Assembly (NCBI RefSeq): GCF_004138495.1
Contig: NZ_ML142854.1
Span: forward strand, 69,626-78,280
DNA length: 8,655 nt
Source: Phytoactinopolyspora endophytica
Lineage (GTDB): Bacteria > Actinomycetota > Actinomycetes > Jiangellales > Jiangellaceae
Reading direction: 5' to 3'
Shown: positions 6,464 to 8,655 of the stretch, in pieces
Numbering within the stretch: position 1 is the stretch's first letter
How the letters are laid out: each line of letters opens with the position of its first letter
Notes under the pieces: model-generated
What the model was told of the DNA's origin: nothing
Database searches by the model: none
What the model saw: the letters and a program-made list of their open reading frames with translations, nothing else
Translations under genes and position numbers: made by a program

Positions 6464-6920
6464 TCGCATCCTCGACTATGAGCTCGGGCGGTCGATACGG
6501 GCGCGCAAGGTGACGTCGAGATCCGAAAGCTACTGGCGCGAGGTCTCGACCGCGAAGACCATGCCCCGCCCCATGGTCTTGGAGACGTTGTGCCAGGCGG
6601 GCGCGTGGCTGGTGATGCTCCAGACCGATCTCGCGCGGCGCGCGGCGCTGCTGTCAGTGGCCGAGGTGCGCTTCTTCGGGGACGTGTGCCCCGGAGATGT
6701 GCTGGAGATCGACGCCACGGTGGAGTCGGCGTCGGACGAGATGGCCGTCATGTCAGGTCAGGTGTCGATCGACTCACACGTGGTCATGGCGGCATCCGAC
6801 GTGATGTGCGCCTTGATCGAACCCTGCGAGCTCGATGACCCGGCCACCACCCGGCGACAGCTAGCCGCCCTCACCGCCGACGCGGGCAGGACCGATGCGA
6901 CACAGGGACGGCACGGATGA
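6444..6920 (+). CDS. FabA/FabZ-like hotdog protein lacking the catalytic His
   Basis: This 158-aa protein starts at ATG 6444 with AGGGAGA (6434-6440) 3 nt upstream and overlaps acpS by 20 nt. The segment TMPRPMVLETLCQAGAWLVM (39-58) matches the FabZ central helix, normally HFPGxPVMPGVLxxEAMAQ. Glu47 aligns with the catalytic Glu, but 14 residues upstream, where FabZ has its His, stands Glu33 (YWREVSTAK). The later strand SVAEVRFFGDVCPGDVLEI (71-89) is also typical of the family (KxRFxxxVxPGDxL). The fold is thus clear while classical 3-hydroxyacyl-ACP dehydratase activity alone is doubtful. It may be the partner subunit of the second hotdog protein encoded after the ketosynthase, or a non-dehydratase member of the superfamily. 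The polar tail (129-158) is probably disordered. Its stop overlaps the ketosynthase start (ATGA). Confidence 0.8.
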   Translation: MLFHLTDRILDYELGRSIRARKVTSRSESYWREVSTAKTMPRPMVLETLCQAGAWLVMLQTDLARRAALLSVAEVRFFGDVCPGDVLEIDATVESASDEMAVMSGQVSIDSHVVMAASDVMCALIEPCELDDPATTRRQLAALTADAGRTDATQGRHG

Positions 6921-8236
6921 GCAGCACATCGGACGCGCGCAGAGTGGTGATCACAGGCATCGGCGCCGTGACACCGCTGGGCAACGATGCGCCGAGCACC
7001 TGGGCCTCGCTCGCCGCCGGGCGCAGCGGCGTCCGAGAGATCACGACGTTCGACGCGAGCACCTTTCCGGTGCGGATCGCGGGTCAGGTGACCGGGTTCG
7101 GTGTCGAGGCCGCAATCCCGGCCCGGCGGCATCGGCGGTACCTGTCCCGCGGTGCGGGCTACGGTGTCGCGGCGGCCATCGAGGCGTTGCGGCAGGCTGG
7201 ACCGCTCGACGGGTCGGATCCGTACCGTCGAGGCGTCTCGGTCGGCGGCACTGTGGGCCGGGTCGAGCTCCAGGAGCTCGCCGACATGTCGTGGCAGCTG
7301 GAGTCGACCGGACACACGTCCATCTACCGCCAGTCGCCGGCGGAGGTCATGACCCGGGACCAGAACGCCGCACCGGCTGTGATGGCGGAGATCGGCGATC
7401 TTCGCGGGCCGTTCGTTGCCGTGAGCACCGCTTGCGCGGGTTCCGCGCACGCCATCGGGGAGGCCTTCCGGCAGATCGAGGAAGGTGACGCGGACATCAT
7501 GCTGGCCGGCGGCTATGACGCGCTGACCACCTGGATGGATGTTCTGGGCTTCGCCCTGCTGGGAGCGTTGACCGTCGACGACGCTGACCGACCCGGCCGA
7601 GCCTGCAAGCCGTTCGACGTGCGTCGCAACGGCTTCGTCCTCGGCGAGGGAGCCGTGATGGTGGTGCTCGAGGAACGTGAGCACGCGCTGGCCCGCAACG
7701 CGCTGATCCTGGCCGAGCTCGCCGGGTACGCCTCTAGTCTCAATGCCTACCGCATCACCGACTCGCCTCCGGACGGCGGTGGCGCCATCTCCGCGATGCG
7801 CGAGGCCGTCCTGTCCTCCGCCCTGGCGCCGGAGGACGTCGACTACATAGTGGCGCACGGCACGGGTACTCCGGGCAACGACGCCAGTGAGACCGTCGCG
7901 ATCAAGGAGGTCTTCGGACCGCATGCCTACGACGTGCTCGTGAGCTCGCCGAAGTCCATGGCAGGTCATCTGACGTCGGCCGCGGCCGGGCTGAACCTGG
8001 TGGCTGCGCTCGGATCCGTCCGATACGACGTGGTGCCGCCGACGATCAACCTGGTGGAGCCCGACCCCAAGCTGGACCTCGACTACGTGCCAGGCGAGGC
8101 GAGGCGGAGCCGGATCCAGAACGTCCTGGTGAACGCGTTCGCGTTCGGAGGCACCAACGCCTGCTTCGTGGTGACGGCGCACGAACCCGTTCACGACGAT
8201 CGACCGCCCACATCCGCGAGGAGTGACTTGACGTGA
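6917..8236 (+). CDS. 3-oxoacyl-ACP synthase, FabF-like ketosynthase
   Basis: This 439-aa protein has the length of a full FabF/KAS II enzyme. It opens with RRVVITGIGAVTPLGN (8-23). The active-site triad is intact: Cys173 in VSTACAGSAHAIG, His314 in VAHGTGTPGND, and His351 in SPKSMAGHLTSAAAG, with the conserved Lys346. The C-terminal NAFAFGGTNACFVV (406-419) is the gating-loop signature. It catalyses decarboxylative condensation of malonyl-ACP with an acyl-enzyme. Because the Cys is present it is a true condensing enzyme, not a chain-length factor, and no chain-length-factor partner is in the window. Its place between two hotdog genes in a coupled operon, with its own ACP and AcpS, points to a specialised type II fatty-acid or highly reducing polyketide pathway rather than housekeeping FabF. 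The start ATG overlaps the previous stop; the stop overlaps the next GTG start. Confidence 0.95.
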   Translation: MSSTSDARRVVITGIGAVTPLGNDAPSTWASLAAGRSGVREITTFDASTFPVRIAGQVTGFGVEAAIPARRHRRYLSRGAGYGVAAAIEALRQAGPLDGSDPYRRGVSVGGTVGRVELQELADMSWQLESTGHTSIYRQSPAEVMTRDQNAAPAVMAEIGDLRGPFVAVSTACAGSAHAIGEAFRQIEEGDADIMLAGGYDALTTWMDVLGFALLGALTVDDADRPGRACKPFDVRRNGFVLGEGAVMVVLEEREHALARNALILAELAGYASSLNAYRITDSPPDGGGAISAMREAVLSSALAPEDVDYIVAHGTGTPGNDASETVAIKEVFGPHAYDVLVSSPKSMAGHLTSAAAGLNLVAALGSVRYDVVPPTINLVEPDPKLDLDYVPGEARRSRIQNVLVNAFAFGGTNACFVVTAHEPVHDDRPPTSARSDLT

Positions 8237-8655
8237 CGACTCAACTCGCCGACGATCCGCCGAGCCTGACCTGGACGACACCCGACGGGCTGGCGGAGAT
8301 GTCCGGCCTGGACCGCGTGCTCGAGGTGGAACCAGGCAGGACGGCCCGGGCCATCCGGAACGTGCCGTCGACGTTGCCCCTGCTGGCGACCCACTTCCCA
8401 CGCTTCCCGGTGCTGCCCGGCGTGCTGATTCTGGACGACCTGGCGGCGGTCGCCGCCCTCACTCTCGCAGCTGAGACGGGACCGGTTCCCGGCTGGCGGT
8501 TAGCGGGGGCGGCCCGAATCCGGTACCGGCACTTCGTCCGCCCGGGTGACTCCGCCGAGTTGACCGTCGTGCGGAAGGAGAACGCGCACACTCCCGACGA
8601 GGGACGGAGGCTGTTCGAGGGGACCGTCCGAGTCGACGGGCGCAAGGTCACCACG
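8233..8655 (+). CDS. FabA/FabZ-like 3-hydroxyacyl-ACP dehydratase, truncated by the window edge
   Basis: The frame is open from GTG 8233, which overlaps the ketosynthase TGA (GTGA). GAGGAG (8218-8223) lies 9 nt upstream. 141 residues are visible with no stop, so the 3' end is outside. The segment THFPRFPVLPGVLILDDLAA (53-72) is the hotdog active-site region. His54 is the catalytic His, and Asp68, exactly 14 residues later, takes the place of the FabZ Glu; FabA enzymes also use Asp here. The strand GAARIRYRHFVRPGDSAELT (92-111) matches the KxRFxxxVxPGD region of the family. It should dehydrate 3-hydroxyacyl-ACP, alone or with the His-lacking hotdog protein encoded before the ketosynthase. The N-terminal about 45 residues, including DGLAEMSGLDRVLEVEPG, fit the first strand and loop. 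The symbol is left blank because FabA, FabZ and pathway-specific types cannot be separated. Confidence 0.87.
   Translation, partial: MTTQLADDPPSLTWTTPDGLAEMSGLDRVLEVEPGRTARAIRNVPSTLPLLATHFPRFPVLPGVLILDDLAAVAALTLAAETGPVPGWRLAGAARIRYRHFVRPGDSAELTVVRKENAHTPDEGRRLFEGTVRVDGRKVTT

Noticed and set aside
6947..6954. GTGATCAC palindrome resembling part of a Crp site
   Set aside because: It encodes the conserved VVITG start of the ketosynthase inside the gene, so coding constraint explains it.
6758..8401. Long 547-codon open frame on the minus strand opposite the ketosynthase
   Set aside because: It is antisense to a clear FabF-like gene with all catalytic motifs; its translation is Arg/His-rich with no recognisable domain, the usual shadow in high-GC DNA.

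Overview
The window comes from a high-GC actinobacterium. The evidence is the GC-rich third codon positions, GTG starts, overlapping ATGA/GTGA gene junctions, and a dnaK-grpE-dnaJ-hspR heat-shock operon that ends in a MerR-type HspR repressor. The genus cannot be fixed from this sequence alone.

Positions 1-3865 hold the chaperone operon, all on the + strand: the C-terminal three quarters of DnaK (5' end outside the window), GrpE, DnaJ and HspR. The genes overlap or nearly touch, except for a 144-nt grpE-dnaJ gap that carries a strong bipartite hairpin. clpB, a common actinobacterial neighbour of this locus, does not follow hspR here.

Positions 3866-5597 look like a junction or accessory segment. 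Two comparatively AT-rich intergenic regions (3866-4356 and 5230-5597) flank an ECF-type RNA polymerase sigma factor gene (4357-4977, +) and a convergent small acidic protein of unknown function (5014-5229, -). A GC-rich hairpin lies between the two convergent stops. The intergenic regions contain several dyads and phased direct repeats, and a Crp-like palindrome inside a candidate promoter for the downstream operon.

Positions 5598-8655 hold a tightly coupled + strand operon for a dissociated (type II) fatty-acid or polyketide-like pathway. In order it encodes an unusually long acyl carrier protein with extra sequence after helix II, a dedicated AcpS-type phosphopantetheinyl transferase, a FabA/FabZ-like hotdog protein whose catalytic His position is Glu, a FabF-like ketosynthase with an intact Cys-His-His triad, and the start of a second hotdog protein that has the His and an Asp at the acidic position. 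The operon runs off the right edge. The most interesting possibility is that the two complementary hotdog proteins form one heteromeric dehydratase working on the unusual ACP. The product is unknown from this window.
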